From Verrucomicrobiota bacterium (GTDB lineage: Bacteria > Verrucomicrobiota > Verrucomicrobiia > Opitutales > Opitutaceae): DNA of 64,000 nt. The translations under genes were made by a program, and so were the position numbers. The notes below the pieces were generated by a model. The model did not search any database. It worked only from the letters and a program-made list of their open reading frames with translations, and had not been told where the DNA came from. The stretch lies in contig JAEWBF010000097.1 in NCBI GenBank assembly GCA_023391285.1, positions 1 through 64,000 on the forward strand. Direction: 5' to 3'. This document shows positions 8,761-18,541 of the stretch, piece by piece; position 1 is the first letter of the stretch, and each line of letters begins with the position of its first letter.

Positions 8761-11700
8761 TCAGGTAAGTCCGTGGGCGATGGCGAAGGACTTGTTGGTC
8801 TTGCAGGCGGCTTTTACGCGGTCGGGCCAATGAAGCATGGCTTGGTGCGCCCACTCGTATTTCTCGGCCTCCAACTCCTGCCAGGCTTTCTTGGTTTCGG
8901 GCCAAGAAGGCAGCAAGGTATGGAGCGGGGCGGCGTTGAGGAGCACGCCGTCGTCAATACAGGGCGTGTAGCCGCGCTGGGTGATGGCTTCGATGCGGGT
9001 GATGAACGCGGAGAGGTCGTCCACCTGTTCGAGGGCGGCGTCGAGGGCCTTGGCTTTGGCGCGGTTGGACGTGGCCTCGGGGCGGAGATCGGCGGCGCGG
9101 CGCTGGAACAGGTTGCGCTGGTCTTCGGCGAGTTTTTTGATCGTGAACAGCGTCTCCTTGGTGAAGCGCTCTTGGAAGACCCAGACGGTAAAGTGCTTGT
9201 CGGGCGATTGCAGCGGCCAGTAGATCGGGCGTTTGCGGTAGAGCTGGTGGTGGTATTTCCAGAACGACTTTTCCGGGGTGCCGGTAAAACGGTCGAGCCA
9301 AGTGCGGAGGGCGTCGGCGGGATCGCCGGATTCGCCCGTGGCGGTGCGGATGGTGTCGCGGGCGGCGCTATCGCCGAGCATGAGCGCGAGGCAAGCGGCG
9401 GCGCGAGCGGCGAGGTCTTGGGGGTGGCCCTTTTCGCAGGGCATAATACCGTCGGCGTCGATTAGGGCGCGAATGGCGGTGACCTGCTCGGGCTTAAAGT
9501 CGCCGCAACCGAGGCCACCGGCTTCGCCGATGGCGAAGCGGCCAAGCACGGTGCCGATGGCGTAGGATAGCCAAGAGCGAGCTAGTTCTGAAACGTAGTC
9601 ATTTGACTCTTCCGGCGTGTCATCTCCATCCGACTCAGAATCGTCATCTCCGCTTGCCTCCGGTGATGATACTGTGCTGGCAACTTCTTGTTCAATTGCG
9701 CTAACGTCGCCCTTAGTCAGTCCATAAAGCCGAGAAACTTCGAGGTCGATTTCACGCTCAAGTTCATCAAGGTGCAGGTTTAATTTATTAATTACATCTG
9801 TATCTCGAAACGGCCCCTTGAAATCGTAGGCTCTTTCGTCGGCAGAATTGCGCTTTGCTGAGATAGCGAGTGCGTCAGTGGTTTTCTTGGAGAGATCGGT
9901 GTTCTTGTTTTCAGGTATCGGGAGGACCATCAAGTCGCCCACCTTGACGGATATGGTATTGTTTATACAGCGAACTAAATATGCGGCTAGCGATGAATTA
10001 ACAATTCCAAGGAGCCAGAATAGGGAGTCGTTTTTGTGGGCGAAAATTGTCCGTCCTCCTGTGCTGCAAAACATATGTTCGGACGGCGTGTGCCAAGCAC
10101 ACATTCTCTTTGGGGTATTAGAAAGAAACGAGAGACCTTCACGCCCTATGTTTTCTAATCCAAAAATACGCGCGCCTGACAGTTGGCGCATTTGGTTTGT
10201 ATCAGCCAAAGCAAGCTTCTCCATTGGATAATGGTATCGTTTGCTCTTATTTCCCTTTGCAAACCGCATCCACTTTCTTCCGCTGCCGATTTTGGTGGAT
10301 GGAATTTCCCAGAAATAACGTATGAATCTGGTGTTATCGCCGGTGTTGATGCCTTCTTTTACATCGGCCACCTTGCTTAACGCGGGTAGATTCACAAAAA
10401 GCTGTGATATGGACTTTGGTATCCAGTAAACCCAAGGCTTTGTTGGTATCGCATCAAACCCACTTTGTTTGAAGGTGAATACAGCGGGATGTGATTCGTC
10501 GGTTTGGTGTTTGGCAACTGCCTCCTCGAAGGCAGCCCTCTTTGCCTCCGCATCACGTTCTTTCACTAGTCGGAAGAAAGTTCCGATTTGGCCGTCTCGT
10601 TTCTTTTTATCTTTCTCTTTTCTCACTACAAACGCAGCAGTCTGAAGCGTCCCAGGATTGCCAACTGAGAAAAGCCCGCCCCCAAAATGGGCTACAGTTT
10701 CTATGGCGATTTCGTTGCGCAGCTTAATTCTCAAATTTTCGTAGCTACTTATGAACATAAAGGAGTGCATTGTAAGCATCCCTAGTAGCCCGTCTGGCCT
10801 TAGTAGCTCTTGGTTCCGATTGATAAATGCTGCATACAAATCACCTTTGCTGTCGGGGAATTCGGCCGCCAACAACGCGACTAGCCGCTTGTTCATGTTG
10901 CCATTCGACAAGTAAGGCGGATTGGTCGCCACCACGTCGTAGCGTTGCTCGGCCAAGCGTAGGAAGCGCAGGCCCTTCGCGGTTTCGGCTGCGAAGTGTC
11001 CACCGGCCTCGCCGGCGCTACGTGCCTTGCGGGCAAACTCGTCCAAATGCCCACCGACTTGGTGAGACAGCACATCGAAAAACTCTTCCACCCCCTCGGG
11101 CGTAGAAAACTGCTCCGCATCCCAACCGGGCAGAAGGGTGCTCAGGTAGTCGGCCTTGGTTCGCTCGGTGGTGATAAGCTGGGCGATTTCGGCCTCGATG
11201 CGTAAGAGAGAGCCGAGGTGCTCGGAGTCTTTCAGGCGAGAAGCGAGCTGGCGAAGAATGCGCTCGTAAATGGGGTGACTGAATTGCGCACCTTTCACGA
11301 ATTTCTCCAACTGGCCGCCGGTGATCTGCTCCACGTTGGCGCAGGCGAGGTTGCGGTCGGTAACGGTGGCCTTCGGATTTAGGGTGCGGGCGCGCAATAA
11401 CAGCGTGAGGGCGGAGAGCTGCACGGCGCGGGCGTCGATGTCGATGCCGTGGACATTGTGCTCGGCGATGAGCGACGGAATCTCCCCCTCGGTGGCGGCG
11501 GACGGTGTGGCGGGCCAGCCGGGTTGCCCGGCCTTCTCTCGCTCCTCGCGATACATCTCGGCGAAGAGATCGAAGGCCAAGAGGCCGAAGTGCATCGAGC
11601 CGCAGCACGGATCGAGGAACGTGATTTCCTTCACCGGCTTACAGGCGCGGGGCTGCGAGGATGGCACCGGCACCCAATAGCCGAGCGAGGCTTTGAGTCG

Positions 11701-12531
11701 GCTATCCGGGTGCATCTCCAACCACAGACGCCCGAGCGTGTTCTCGACCAAGAAACGCACGACCCAGCGGATGGTGAAGAGCTGGGTGACCGCCGGGATG
11801 TCGGCCGGCTCGAACTTCTTCTTGGATTCGCGAGCGGCGGCGAAAGCGGCCTCCAGCTCCTTGGAACTAAAGGCCTGATAAAGCCATCCGACCGTCTCCT
11901 CGTTGCCCGCCTGCCAAGCCGGTGCGAGTTTTTCCACGTTCATCGACTCGACGAGTTGGCGAAGGGCAGCCGGGCGCGGGCAAAGCCGCGTCGCGAGGGT
12001 GCCGGGATCGAACAGCACCGACACCTGCGCGGCCTGGGCCTCACACTGGGCGAGCAACCAACGGCGGTAGGCGACATCGGCCGGACCTTCGCCCATGAGA
12101 TTGAGCGGCAGGGAGCCCTGCTCGTGAAGCGCTTGGTTGGCCTCGTTGCCGTCGCTCGTGAGCCAAAAGATGTAGCCGTTGGACTTTTGCAGCCGGGCCA
12201 GCGTGGGCTTGATGAGCTTGCGCTCCTCCAGCAGGCGGAACGCGGCGGCGCGGTTGAGCCAAGTGAAGGCTGCCTCGCGTTTGAGCTTCTCGCGAGCGAC
12301 GGAGGGGGTGACGCCGGCCTCGGTTTCCTCGCGGGCGTAGAGTTCCAGCCGGCGGCGGGTCTCGGCGGCCTCGGGCAGGGCGCCGAGCGCCGGATAGCGC
12401 CCGGCCTCGCCGAAGGTCCCGTCGGGCAGCCAGCCGTAGATACCCTCCAACTGTTCGCCGGCCTCACGCGTGAGCAATTCACGGGCGGCCAGGGTGAAGT
12501 CGGTAATAGCGGAGATGAGGGTATCGTTCAT
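8761..12531 (-). CDS. pglX: BREX type 1 adenine-specific DNA methyltransferase PglX
   Basis: PglX methylates adenine (N6) in a non-palindromic host motif so that BREX spares self DNA. SAM-binding motif I is LDPCCGSMHFG (about 306-316) and catalytic motif IV is NPPY (537-540). Residues after NPPY to about 980 should contain the target recognition domain. Their DNA (about 9,580-10,900) is much AT-richer than the flanks: hand counts give 24/60 G+C at 9,961-10,020 and 23/60 at 10,561-10,620, against 45/60 at 9,361-9,420. The ATG overlaps the HEPN stop (ATGA, 12,528-12,531). At 1256 residues it appears intact, with no frameshift seen. Confidence 0.95.
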   Translation of the reverse strand: MNDTLISAITDFTLAARELLTREAGEQLEGIYGWLPDGTFGEAGRYPALGALPEAAETRRRLELYAREETEAGVTPSVAREKLKREAAFTWLNRAAAFRLLEERKLIKPTLARLQKSNGYIFWLTSDGNEANQALHEQGSLPLNLMGEGPADVAYRRWLLAQCEAQAAQVSVLFDPGTLATRLCPRPAALRQLVESMNVEKLAPAWQAGNEETVGWLYQAFSSKELEAAFAAARESKKKFEPADIPAVTQLFTIRWVVRFLVENTLGRLWLEMHPDSRLKASLGYWVPVPSSQPRACKPVKEITFLDPCCGSMHFGLLAFDLFAEMYREEREKAGQPGWPATPSAATEGEIPSLIAEHNVHGIDIDARAVQLSALTLLLRARTLNPKATVTDRNLACANVEQITGGQLEKFVKGAQFSHPIYERILRQLASRLKDSEHLGSLLRIEAEIAQLITTERTKADYLSTLLPGWDAEQFSTPEGVEEFFDVLSHQVGGHLDEFARKARSAGEAGGHFAAETAKGLRFLRLAEQRYDVVATNPPYLSNGNMNKRLVALLAAEFPDSKGDLYAAFINRNQELLRPDGLLGMLTMHSFMFISSYENLRIKLRNEIAIETVAHFGGGLFSVGNPGTLQTAAFVVRKEKDKKKRDGQIGTFFRLVKERDAEAKRAAFEEAVAKHQTDESHPAVFTFKQSGFDAIPTKPWVYWIPKSISQLFVNLPALSKVADVKEGINTGDNTRFIRYFWEIPSTKIGSGRKWMRFAKGNKSKRYHYPMEKLALADTNQMRQLSGARIFGLENIGREGLSFLSNTPKRMCAWHTPSEHMFCSTGGRTIFAHKNDSLFWLLGIVNSSLAAYLVRCINNTISVKVGDLMVLPIPENKNTDLSKKTTDALAISAKRNSADERAYDFKGPFRDTDVINKLNLHLDELEREIDLEVSRLYGLTKGDVSAIEQEVASTVSSPEASGDDDSESDGDDTPEESNDYVSELARSWLSYAIGTVLGRFAIGEAGGLGCGDFKPEQVTAIRALIDADGIMPCEKGHPQDLAARAAACLALMLGDSAARDTIRTATGESGDPADALRTWLDRFTGTPEKSFWKYHHQLYRKRPIYWPLQSPDKHFTVWVFQERFTKETLFTIKKLAEDQRNLFQRRAADLRPEATSNRAKAKALDAALEQVDDLSAFITRIEAITQRGYTPCIDDGVLLNAAPLHTLLPSWPETKKAWQELEAEKYEWAHQAMLHWPDRVKAACKTNKSFAIAHGLT

Positions 12532-13385
12532 GACGTGGCGGGCGCGGGAGAAAGGGTGCGTTGGGCGAGGCTTTGTTCATCGCGCTGGGCGATGATGCCT
12601 TCGAGTCGGGTAATCGCGGCGGAGAAGATGGACGAAGCGGCATCCACCAAGGCCTTGGCCGTGGCTACGTGGGTGGAGACCCATCCGGGGGTGATGGGAC
12701 GCAGCCCGTGCGCGTCGCATTCGGCGGGCGGAGTGCCCTCTGCCGGGCGGTCGGCCCGGTGGGTAATGTCGTTGCGACGGTTTACCAAGGCGCCGAGGCG
12801 AGTCTTGATTTCTTGCTCACCCTGCCCGGTGCGCTGGGCCACCTGTCGCCAGAAGTCGGCGGGCTTTACGGTGAGGATGGCGGCGATTTCATCGAGCTTG
12901 CCGATGTCGTAAAGCGTGCCGCGCTCGAAACGCTTCAGGATGATCTCGCGCAGGCGCTCGTCGGGGTTGGCGTAGCCCTCCAAGGACAAGTAGTCGTCGA
13001 GCGTGAGCGTGACGTTTTTGAGCGAGTCGTCGGACTTGCGGCCCTTGGCCTTGACGACAGTGAGCGCGTTCTCGCGGAGAACATCCCAGAAAAATGACTC
13101 CAGCGCGGAGCAGGAGACGAGCACGGCCTGACGGAGCAGGAAATCGACCCCTGCCGGCGCGGTGAGGCAGGACGGAACAGGGATTGCGGAATGAGTGCTG
13201 AGCAGGGCGTGGCTGTTTTTCGCGTGCTGAAGCGCTGCACCGGCGGGCAAGGCGAGGCACTCGCAGATGGCGAGCGAGAGCGGTTGATTCGCCTCGTGAC
13301 CGCGCAGATCGCGAAGCAACTGGTGCAACTGCAACAAGTGCTCCGCGATGGCGAAGTTTTGGAGGGCGAGTTCGTGCGCGCGCAT
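12528..13385 (-). CDS. HEPN-domain (RiboL-PSP-like) protein embedded in BREX operon
   Basis: The protein carries the HEPN RNase signature Rx4H in RRNDITHR (Arg204, His209). An upstream helix SALESFFWDVLREN resembles the first conserved helix of RiboL-PSP/MAE-type HEPN domains. HEPN proteins are commonly metal-independent RNases in defence and toxin systems. The gene starts 12 bp after brxC and its stop overlaps the pglX start by 4 bp, so it is an integral, coupled part of the operon although it is not a core BREX gene. The N-terminal third is unassigned. A role as an RNA-cleaving accessory effector is inferred from motif and position. Confidence 0.8.
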   Translation of the reverse strand: MRAHELALQNFAIAEHLLQLHQLLRDLRGHEANQPLSLAICECLALPAGAALQHAKNSHALLSTHSAIPVPSCLTAPAGVDFLLRQAVLVSCSALESFFWDVLRENALTVVKAKGRKSDDSLKNVTLTLDDYLSLEGYANPDERLREIILKRFERGTLYDIGKLDEIAAILTVKPADFWRQVAQRTGQGEQEIKTRLGALVNRRNDITHRADRPAEGTPPAECDAHGLRPITPGWVSTHVATAKALVDAASSIFSAAITRLEGIIAQRDEQSLAQRTLSPAPATS

Positions 13386-13397
13386 GGCCGGGGCGGA

Positions 13398-16300
13398 TTA
13401 CTCGAGGACGATCTTGACGCCCTGGGAGAGCAGCTTGGAGAGCTTGCCCCGGAGTTCTTTCATCGCGGCGTCGAGTTCTTCCTCGGTGCCGATCTTGCCG
13501 CTGAAATGCTGGGCTACGCGGAAGCGCTCGATCTTTTCCTCGGGCTCCAGCCATTCCTGAAGGCGGCGCACCACCTCGCGGGTGAGGCCCTCGACGGCGG
13601 CGAGGTCGCTCTCCATCTGCGGGATGCTGGCGCCGGTGCGCCGGCACACGGTGTCGCCGGGAGAAAGCTCTGGCGTGGCGAGGCCGGAGAGTCGAGCGGC
13701 GAGCGGAGCGAGCAGGCGGGATTGTTCGGACTCGGAGGCCTCGGGGTCTTCGATGAAGAGCGTCCAATCGGCCAAGCCCTTCACGTGCTCGATGGCGGTG
13801 CGGAAGGCCTCTTCCCGCCGCTCAAAGGTGCTGCGGTAGAGCCGGGCATATTCGGTGGTGAGCGGTTGGATGGCCTGGCTGATCTTCGCGAGCTGACGGA
13901 GGGCATCGTCCCCGCCCAGCAACGCGAGCGCGGTGGCGGCGGAATCGCTGAGATCGGTGGTGGGGTTGCGGGTGGCGAGCAAGGGCCACTGCTGGTCGAG
14001 CACGCGGCGGGCGCGCTCCAAGGTCTTTAGGTTTTCCTCGGAGGCGAGGTTTTCGAGGGCGGCGGTTTGTTTGCGCCCGTCGAGGAAGGCCTTGCCCTCG
14101 CCGGAGAGCGTGCGGACGCAATCGTCCGGGGCCATTTCAAGGATGCCCTCCACCCAGTCGAGGTGAGCCTTGGCGGCTTCCCAACCGGGAACCTTGAGGG
14201 CCTGAAGGCGGGCGACGACGGGGAGGAGTTTCTCGCGATCCTGCGAGGCCACCTGTTTGAAGGCCTGGGCGATGTCGCCCTCTTCGATATTCACGTCCTT
14301 GCCCGTGATTTCCTCGTAGGCCTGCGCAGCCTTGGCGAGCACCTTGAGGTCGAGCGTCTCGCGCGGCGCGAAGGACGCGGCGCGGAAGGCGGGGTTGTTA
14401 ACGAAAGGGGGCCGGCTGGCGGGGTCGCTATAGTTGCGATGCTTGCGCCCCTGATGCGTGACCTCGACCGCGCCGCCTCGGAACAGGAGGGCGAGAGCGA
14501 GTCGGATGGCGTCGCGGTCCCAACCGTAACCGAGACCGGAGAAACGCGTTTCGAGCATCTTGCCGGTCACCTTGTTGCCGTAGGCGTGCTCCTTGCGCAG
14601 GTAGTCAAAGATCTCGCGGGTGAGATCGGAGCCCAAGTTGGGCACGTATTTGCCGCTCTGCTGGATGACGAGGCTGCGCTCGGGGCGGTCGTGATGGAAG
14701 ACCGGGGGCAGTCCATTGAGGTTGACCACGGTGAGCACCTTCTCGGGTTCGTTACCGTCGAGCGCGAGCACGCCAATCTCCAGCTTTGAGTAGAGGCTGG
14801 GCACGGCCTTGTCGAAGAAGCGGTGAAACACCTCGACGAGGGTGATGCCGAGCGCGGCGGAGTCGTGCTGCACGCCTTGGAAAAAACCTGTGCCCCCGCG
14901 AACGGCCTCGGCGAGCTTGCCGCGGAGGTTGCGGGTGTGGGTATCGCGGCGATTTTTCTCCTCCGAGAGGCAGGATGACTCCTCGGGAGAGAGGCGTTGT
15001 TGCGAAGCGAGGCGGTCGAACTCCTCGACCATGGCACGAGATCGGAAGACCTCGGTAACGAGATCGTTGATCTCGGGTGTTTCCGTGAGCACCCAGAAAA
15101 GGTCGTCGCGTCGGGCCGTGCTTTCCTCGCGAGCCTCGCGCAGGCGCTCGGCGCGGCCTTCTAGGGAGGCCGCAAGCAGGAGATTGAGCGGGATGTCGCC
15201 GTCGGACTCGACCGCCTCGCCATCAATGGTGAGGGTGGAACGGAAGTTTTTCAGGTCGTTGAAGCGATAGGCGCGCAGCTTCGGCTCGGCGAAGACCTCC
15301 TTGAGGAGTTCGCGGCGGATGCGGTTGCGGTCGGCTTCGCGCGGATCGTGGCCATTGCGACGGGTGTCCCAATTTTTTTCCTGCGCGGTGAGAAGCTTAT
15401 ACCCGTCCTCGGAATTGCGGATGAGCTGGGCGGACTCCAGCGCCTTGAGCGCGTCTTTGACGGCGGGAACGATCGAGGGTGAATCGACGGCGGGAAAGAG
15501 CACCACCGCGAGGTTGTGCGGCGTGCGGGGCAGGTCCTTAACCGGATCGAGCAGGGCGATGGCCTTGAGCACCTTGATCGCCATGTCGTTGCCGGCGAGG
15601 TGGCGCGCGGCCTCGTCGATCTCGCGGCTGACCTCGCTGGGGAGCAGGCTGCCGAGGTAGAGCAACTCATAGACGCGGTCCAGGGTGACGAGGGCCCCAA
15701 TGGGCTGATCGCCGAGATTGGTGCGCGGGTTGATAAGCATCTCCTGCACCTGCTTGATGATGGTGCGATTGCTGCCGCCGACATGGCGATGTGCGCCACG
15801 GCGAAGACGCAGCCCGGCGACAATGTCGACGCAGAGGTCGATCTGGTAAGGAAGATACGGATACAGCCCGATGAAGGACTCCGCCGTGAGGCCGGTCTGA
15901 CGCGTGGTGCGCTCGAGACGGGTGGAGTCTCCGAGGCGGTTTTCGTTTTCCGAGTAAAGTTTGGCCAAGACCTCGATGGCGGGCTTCTTCTTGTCTAGCA
16001 CGCGACGACGAGTGATCTCGGCGATGTCGGATTGCTTGAGGTCAACTGTGACTCGGAAACGATCCTGCAGGCGCGCCAGCTCGATCTTTTTGGAGTCGAG
16101 GGCGTTGACGACCTCGTCGAGTTTTTCCTGAGACGTGACGACAATCCAGCACGGGGAGACGGCTTGCTTGCGCTCGACCCGGTTGCGCCCCTCAACACCG
16201 AAGGCCTGCACGAGGCCCTGAAGATCGAGCATCTTTTCGACGCTGCGGGAGACGTATTGGCCGACCTCGTCGATGACGAAGATCAGCGCGCAACCGGGAC

Positions 16301-17054
16301 GGCGGCGGGCGGCGAGCTCGAAAGCGCGGGCGGCGAGCTTGTTCGCATCGATGTCGGCGCGGCCATCCCTGCCGATGCTCTTGGCGTAGGAATCGGCGTT
16401 GGGGTAGGTCTGTGGGTCAAGTTTGTGCAGGGCGGCGCTGGCCTCGTTGACCGCGAGGCCCAGGAGGCGCCGTTGTTTCCACGGCTTGCCGTGGAGTTTT
16501 TGAAACGTGTCCTCGAAGACGGAGAGTCGGCCGTCGTGCTCCAAGGTGATTTCGAGTTCTGCGAGGTCGAAGTCTTCGCTATAATCAAGCGCGCTGAGGA
16601 GCTGCTTGTAGAGAATTTCGGTGATGCGCTCGTTGGCCACACGGACGCCGCGATCCATCGACACATCGAAGATGACGGGGTGGAAGGGAATGCGGGTGGT
16701 GATCGAGTCGAGCAGGTCGCAGGCCTTAGCGTCTTCGAGGTTGGGCTTGAAGAGGTCGGCGGCCGATCTTCCCCCTACCCGGCGGTTGGCGACGGTGTAA
16801 CCGAGAATCTTGGCGAAGGAGGATTTGCCGGAGCCGAAAAAGCCTGACACCCAAATGCCGATGCCCTCGCGCGGTTTGGCGACACCGGACGCGATCTCTT
16901 CGTAAACGCGGCGATACTGCTCCCGGATGTAGTCAGTCGCGATGTATTCGTCCAATTCGGTGCGAACGGCGGATTCGCTGGCCTGATCGACCTTGATGAC
17001 CTCCTCGATCGTGCGATCGATGTCCTTGACGAAGAGTTCCTTGATTTTGTTCAT
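13398..17054 (-). CDS. brxC: BREX type 1 ATPase BrxC (PglY-like)
   Basis: BrxC is the large ATPase of BREX, essential for defence. From the chosen start (MNKIKELFVK) the Walker A motif GFFGSGKSS is at residues 71-79 and Walker B CALIFVIDE at about 255-263, giving 1218 residues. The frame is open 40 codons further upstream, but that extension is arginine/proline-rich and overlaps brxB coding sequence. The ATG at 17,054 overlaps the brxB stop by 4 bp and matches the conserved N-terminus of the family. It is followed by the HEPN gene. Confidence 0.95.
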   Translation of the reverse strand: MNKIKELFVKDIDRTIEEVIKVDQASESAVRTELDEYIATDYIREQYRRVYEEIASGVAKPREGIGIWVSGFFGSGKSSFAKILGYTVANRRVGGRSAADLFKPNLEDAKACDLLDSITTRIPFHPVIFDVSMDRGVRVANERITEILYKQLLSALDYSEDFDLAELEITLEHDGRLSVFEDTFQKLHGKPWKQRRLLGLAVNEASAALHKLDPQTYPNADSYAKSIGRDGRADIDANKLAARAFELAARRRPGCALIFVIDEVGQYVSRSVEKMLDLQGLVQAFGVEGRNRVERKQAVSPCWIVVTSQEKLDEVVNALDSKKIELARLQDRFRVTVDLKQSDIAEITRRRVLDKKKPAIEVLAKLYSENENRLGDSTRLERTTRQTGLTAESFIGLYPYLPYQIDLCVDIVAGLRLRRGAHRHVGGSNRTIIKQVQEMLINPRTNLGDQPIGALVTLDRVYELLYLGSLLPSEVSREIDEAARHLAGNDMAIKVLKAIALLDPVKDLPRTPHNLAVVLFPAVDSPSIVPAVKDALKALESAQLIRNSEDGYKLLTAQEKNWDTRRNGHDPREADRNRIRRELLKEVFAEPKLRAYRFNDLKNFRSTLTIDGEAVESDGDIPLNLLLAASLEGRAERLREAREESTARRDDLFWVLTETPEINDLVTEVFRSRAMVEEFDRLASQQRLSPEESSCLSEEKNRRDTHTRNLRGKLAEAVRGGTGFFQGVQHDSAALGITLVEVFHRFFDKAVPSLYSKLEIGVLALDGNEPEKVLTVVNLNGLPPVFHHDRPERSLVIQQSGKYVPNLGSDLTREIFDYLRKEHAYGNKVTGKMLETRFSGLGYGWDRDAIRLALALLFRGGAVEVTHQGRKHRNYSDPASRPPFVNNPAFRAASFAPRETLDLKVLAKAAQAYEEITGKDVNIEEGDIAQAFKQVASQDREKLLPVVARLQALKVPGWEAAKAHLDWVEGILEMAPDDCVRTLSGEGKAFLDGRKQTAALENLASEENLKTLERARRVLDQQWPLLATRNPTTDLSDSAATALALLGGDDALRQLAKISQAIQPLTTEYARLYRSTFERREEAFRTAIEHVKGLADWTLFIEDPEASESEQSRLLAPLAARLSGLATPELSPGDTVCRRTGASIPQMESDLAAVEGLTREVVRRLQEWLEPEEKIERFRVAQHFSGKIGTEEELDAAMKELRGKLSKLLSQGVKIVLE

Positions 17055-17647
17055 GCGGAGGTGCCGTAAACTTTGACGCGGTAGTTGTAGGTGCCGAGGC
17101 TGCCGGCGGTGGGGAGGTCGTAGAAATTGAGTTCGGTGGCGCGGTCGGAGGAGCCCGGGAAGAAAAACAGGCACGGCACCATGGTATGGCGGTGCATCTG
17201 GTTAAGCAGCACGGAGCAGCGCAAGATACCGGGGGCGAAGCCGCCGGCGCGAACCAGAAAAACGATGTCCCTGGCCGGATCGAGGGAAGCCAACTCCTTC
17301 AGCACGAGCTTATAGAGGGGATGAAACTGCTCTTCCGTGAGCAGCTTGTTCAAGTGGCCTTGGGCGTGGTCGAAGCTGCGCGACTCCTCCACGGCGAAAA
17401 CGTCATCGAGCCCCGATTGCTCAGCGATTTGCCAGACGAGGCGGGCCATCGAAATAAATCGCACTTTCCGCCCGTGGTTCTGCTCCAGATCAAACGCCAG
17501 GAGGCGCAGATGTTTGCGAAGCTCGAATTCCTCGGAGGGCGTATAACGGAAGAGCGCGAAGGGCAAATCGTGATGGGCGGCGATGCGCATCGGCGAAGCC
17601 AGCAAATCGCCCTTCACGAGGTTGAGATCAACGAGCAAGGATGACAT
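17051..17647 (-). CDS. brxB: BREX protein BrxB (DUF1788)
   Basis: This small BREX core protein of the DUF1788 family has 198 residues. Recognisable segments are the N-terminal DLVKGDLLASPMRI-like region, the central LVLKELASLDPARDIVFLVRAGGFAP, and the C-terminal FFPGSSDRATELNFYDLP. Its biochemical role is not settled; it is required for BREX function in studied systems. The start lies inside the brxA 3' end (20-bp overlap) and its stop overlaps the brxC start, showing tight translational coupling. Confidence 0.93.
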   Translation of the reverse strand: MSSLLVDLNLVKGDLLASPMRIAAHHDLPFALFRYTPSEEFELRKHLRLLAFDLEQNHGRKVRFISMARLVWQIAEQSGLDDVFAVEESRSFDHAQGHLNKLLTEEQFHPLYKLVLKELASLDPARDIVFLVRAGGFAPGILRCSVLLNQMHRHTMVPCLFFFPGSSDRATELNFYDLPTAGSLGTYNYRVKVYGTSA

Positions 17648-18419
17648 GGGCGTAGTCGGCGTGAGAGGAGGCGGGGAACGAGATACGGAACACTCCGCCG
17701 GCGGCGTGGTATTCGAGGAAGCCGTGCTGATGAGCTTGAAAAAAGAGGTTCTCCACGTGCATCGGTGAAAGCAGGAAGAGTTTCCAATCTGGGTGGTTTA
17801 CCAATGCAGTGCCGGTGAAGCCCAGCGTGTGGAGGGTAAACGCGATCCAACAAAAAGCCGGGAGCGGGAGGTGGAAGGAGGCTATGGTCTTGATAACTCG
17901 ACCCTCGAGAAGACCGAAATCGCGCAAGGCCGCGACCAAGCCCCGACTAACCCGCAACGTGACCGAATCGCTCCACGCTGTTTGGCCCGCCGCACGAAGT
18001 TGGTTTTTGATCCAGGAAAACGTCTCGTTGCTCCGGATCCGTCGTTCGCCTACGCGATTGTTCTCGAAAAGCTCATGAGTGGCGTATTCGTAGAGCAACC
18101 GATCACTGCGAGCTGTGAGCCAATAGTAGATCGGCCGGAGTATTTCTACATCGGCCTCGGCATCCTCAAGAGGACGCACCAAACGCCAAGCATCGGGTGG
18201 GTTCCCTGTGACGAACCGCGGAAGGAAGCTGCGAATGAGCGTGTCGTGGGCGCGGGCTCGTGTAGCCTTCGCCAACGAGAAATAGGGAACACTGGCTTGC
18301 GCGGTCGCAGGTTCAGCCGACCACGCGCGCACAAGCGCTCTCATGTCATCAAGCAAAGCGCCGCCTTTCTGAAGGCGAGAGTGGTAGGTGATCGCACGTT
18401 CCTGGGTCATAATGGGCAA
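17628..18419 (-). CDS. brxA: BREX protein BrxA (DUF1819)
   Basis: This is the first gene of the BREX operon and belongs to the DUF1819 family of small DNA-binding proteins related to NusB-like folds. Family features are YHSRLQKGGALLDDMRAL at the start and PIYYWLTARSDRLLYEYATHEL in the middle. The product is 263 residues from the first ATG; a second ATG three codons later (18,410) is an equal candidate. Upstream there is no WYL-type BrxR regulator gene, only a long non-coding stretch. Confidence 0.92.
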   Translation of the reverse strand: MPIMTQERAITYHSRLQKGGALLDDMRALVRAWSAEPATAQASVPYFSLAKATRARAHDTLIRSFLPRFVTGNPPDAWRLVRPLEDAEADVEILRPIYYWLTARSDRLLYEYATHELFENNRVGERRIRSNETFSWIKNQLRAAGQTAWSDSVTLRVSRGLVAALRDFGLLEGRVIKTIASFHLPLPAFCWIAFTLHTLGFTGTALVNHPDWKLFLLSPMHVENLFFQAHQHGFLEYHAAGGVFRISFPASSHADYAHVILAR

Positions 18420-18482
18420 ATCAGATCAGCATCATGGCGTCCGCGCCTCACATAAGTTGTGCCGCGAATAGATGGCGGACGC

Positions 18483-18541
18483 ATGATAGGATCGCGGTAG
18501 TATTGGCTGTCGCTGGAATCACGCCCGCGCGAAATGATAGG
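18483..18541. promoter_or_regulatory. Direct repeats upstream of brxA, possible operator
   Basis: Two copies of ATGATAGG, each followed by a GCG, lie at 18,483-18,490 and 18,534-18,541. They are 51 bp apart, close to five helical turns, and sit 64-122 bp upstream of the brxA start. This geometry fits a regulator binding pair controlling the BREX operon. No regulator gene or clear -35/-10 pair could be assigned. Confidence 0.3.

Noticed and set aside
17055..17174. Longer brxC start 40 codons upstream
   Set aside because: The extra residues are Arg/Pro/His-rich and lie wholly inside brxB; the ATG at 17,054 matches the family N-terminus and the ATGA overlap.
4123..18419. Pgl or DISARM system instead of BREX
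   Set aside because: BrxA, BrxB, BrxC and BrxL are all present and there is no PglW kinase or DISARM helicase/DUF1998 gene, so type 1 BREX fits.
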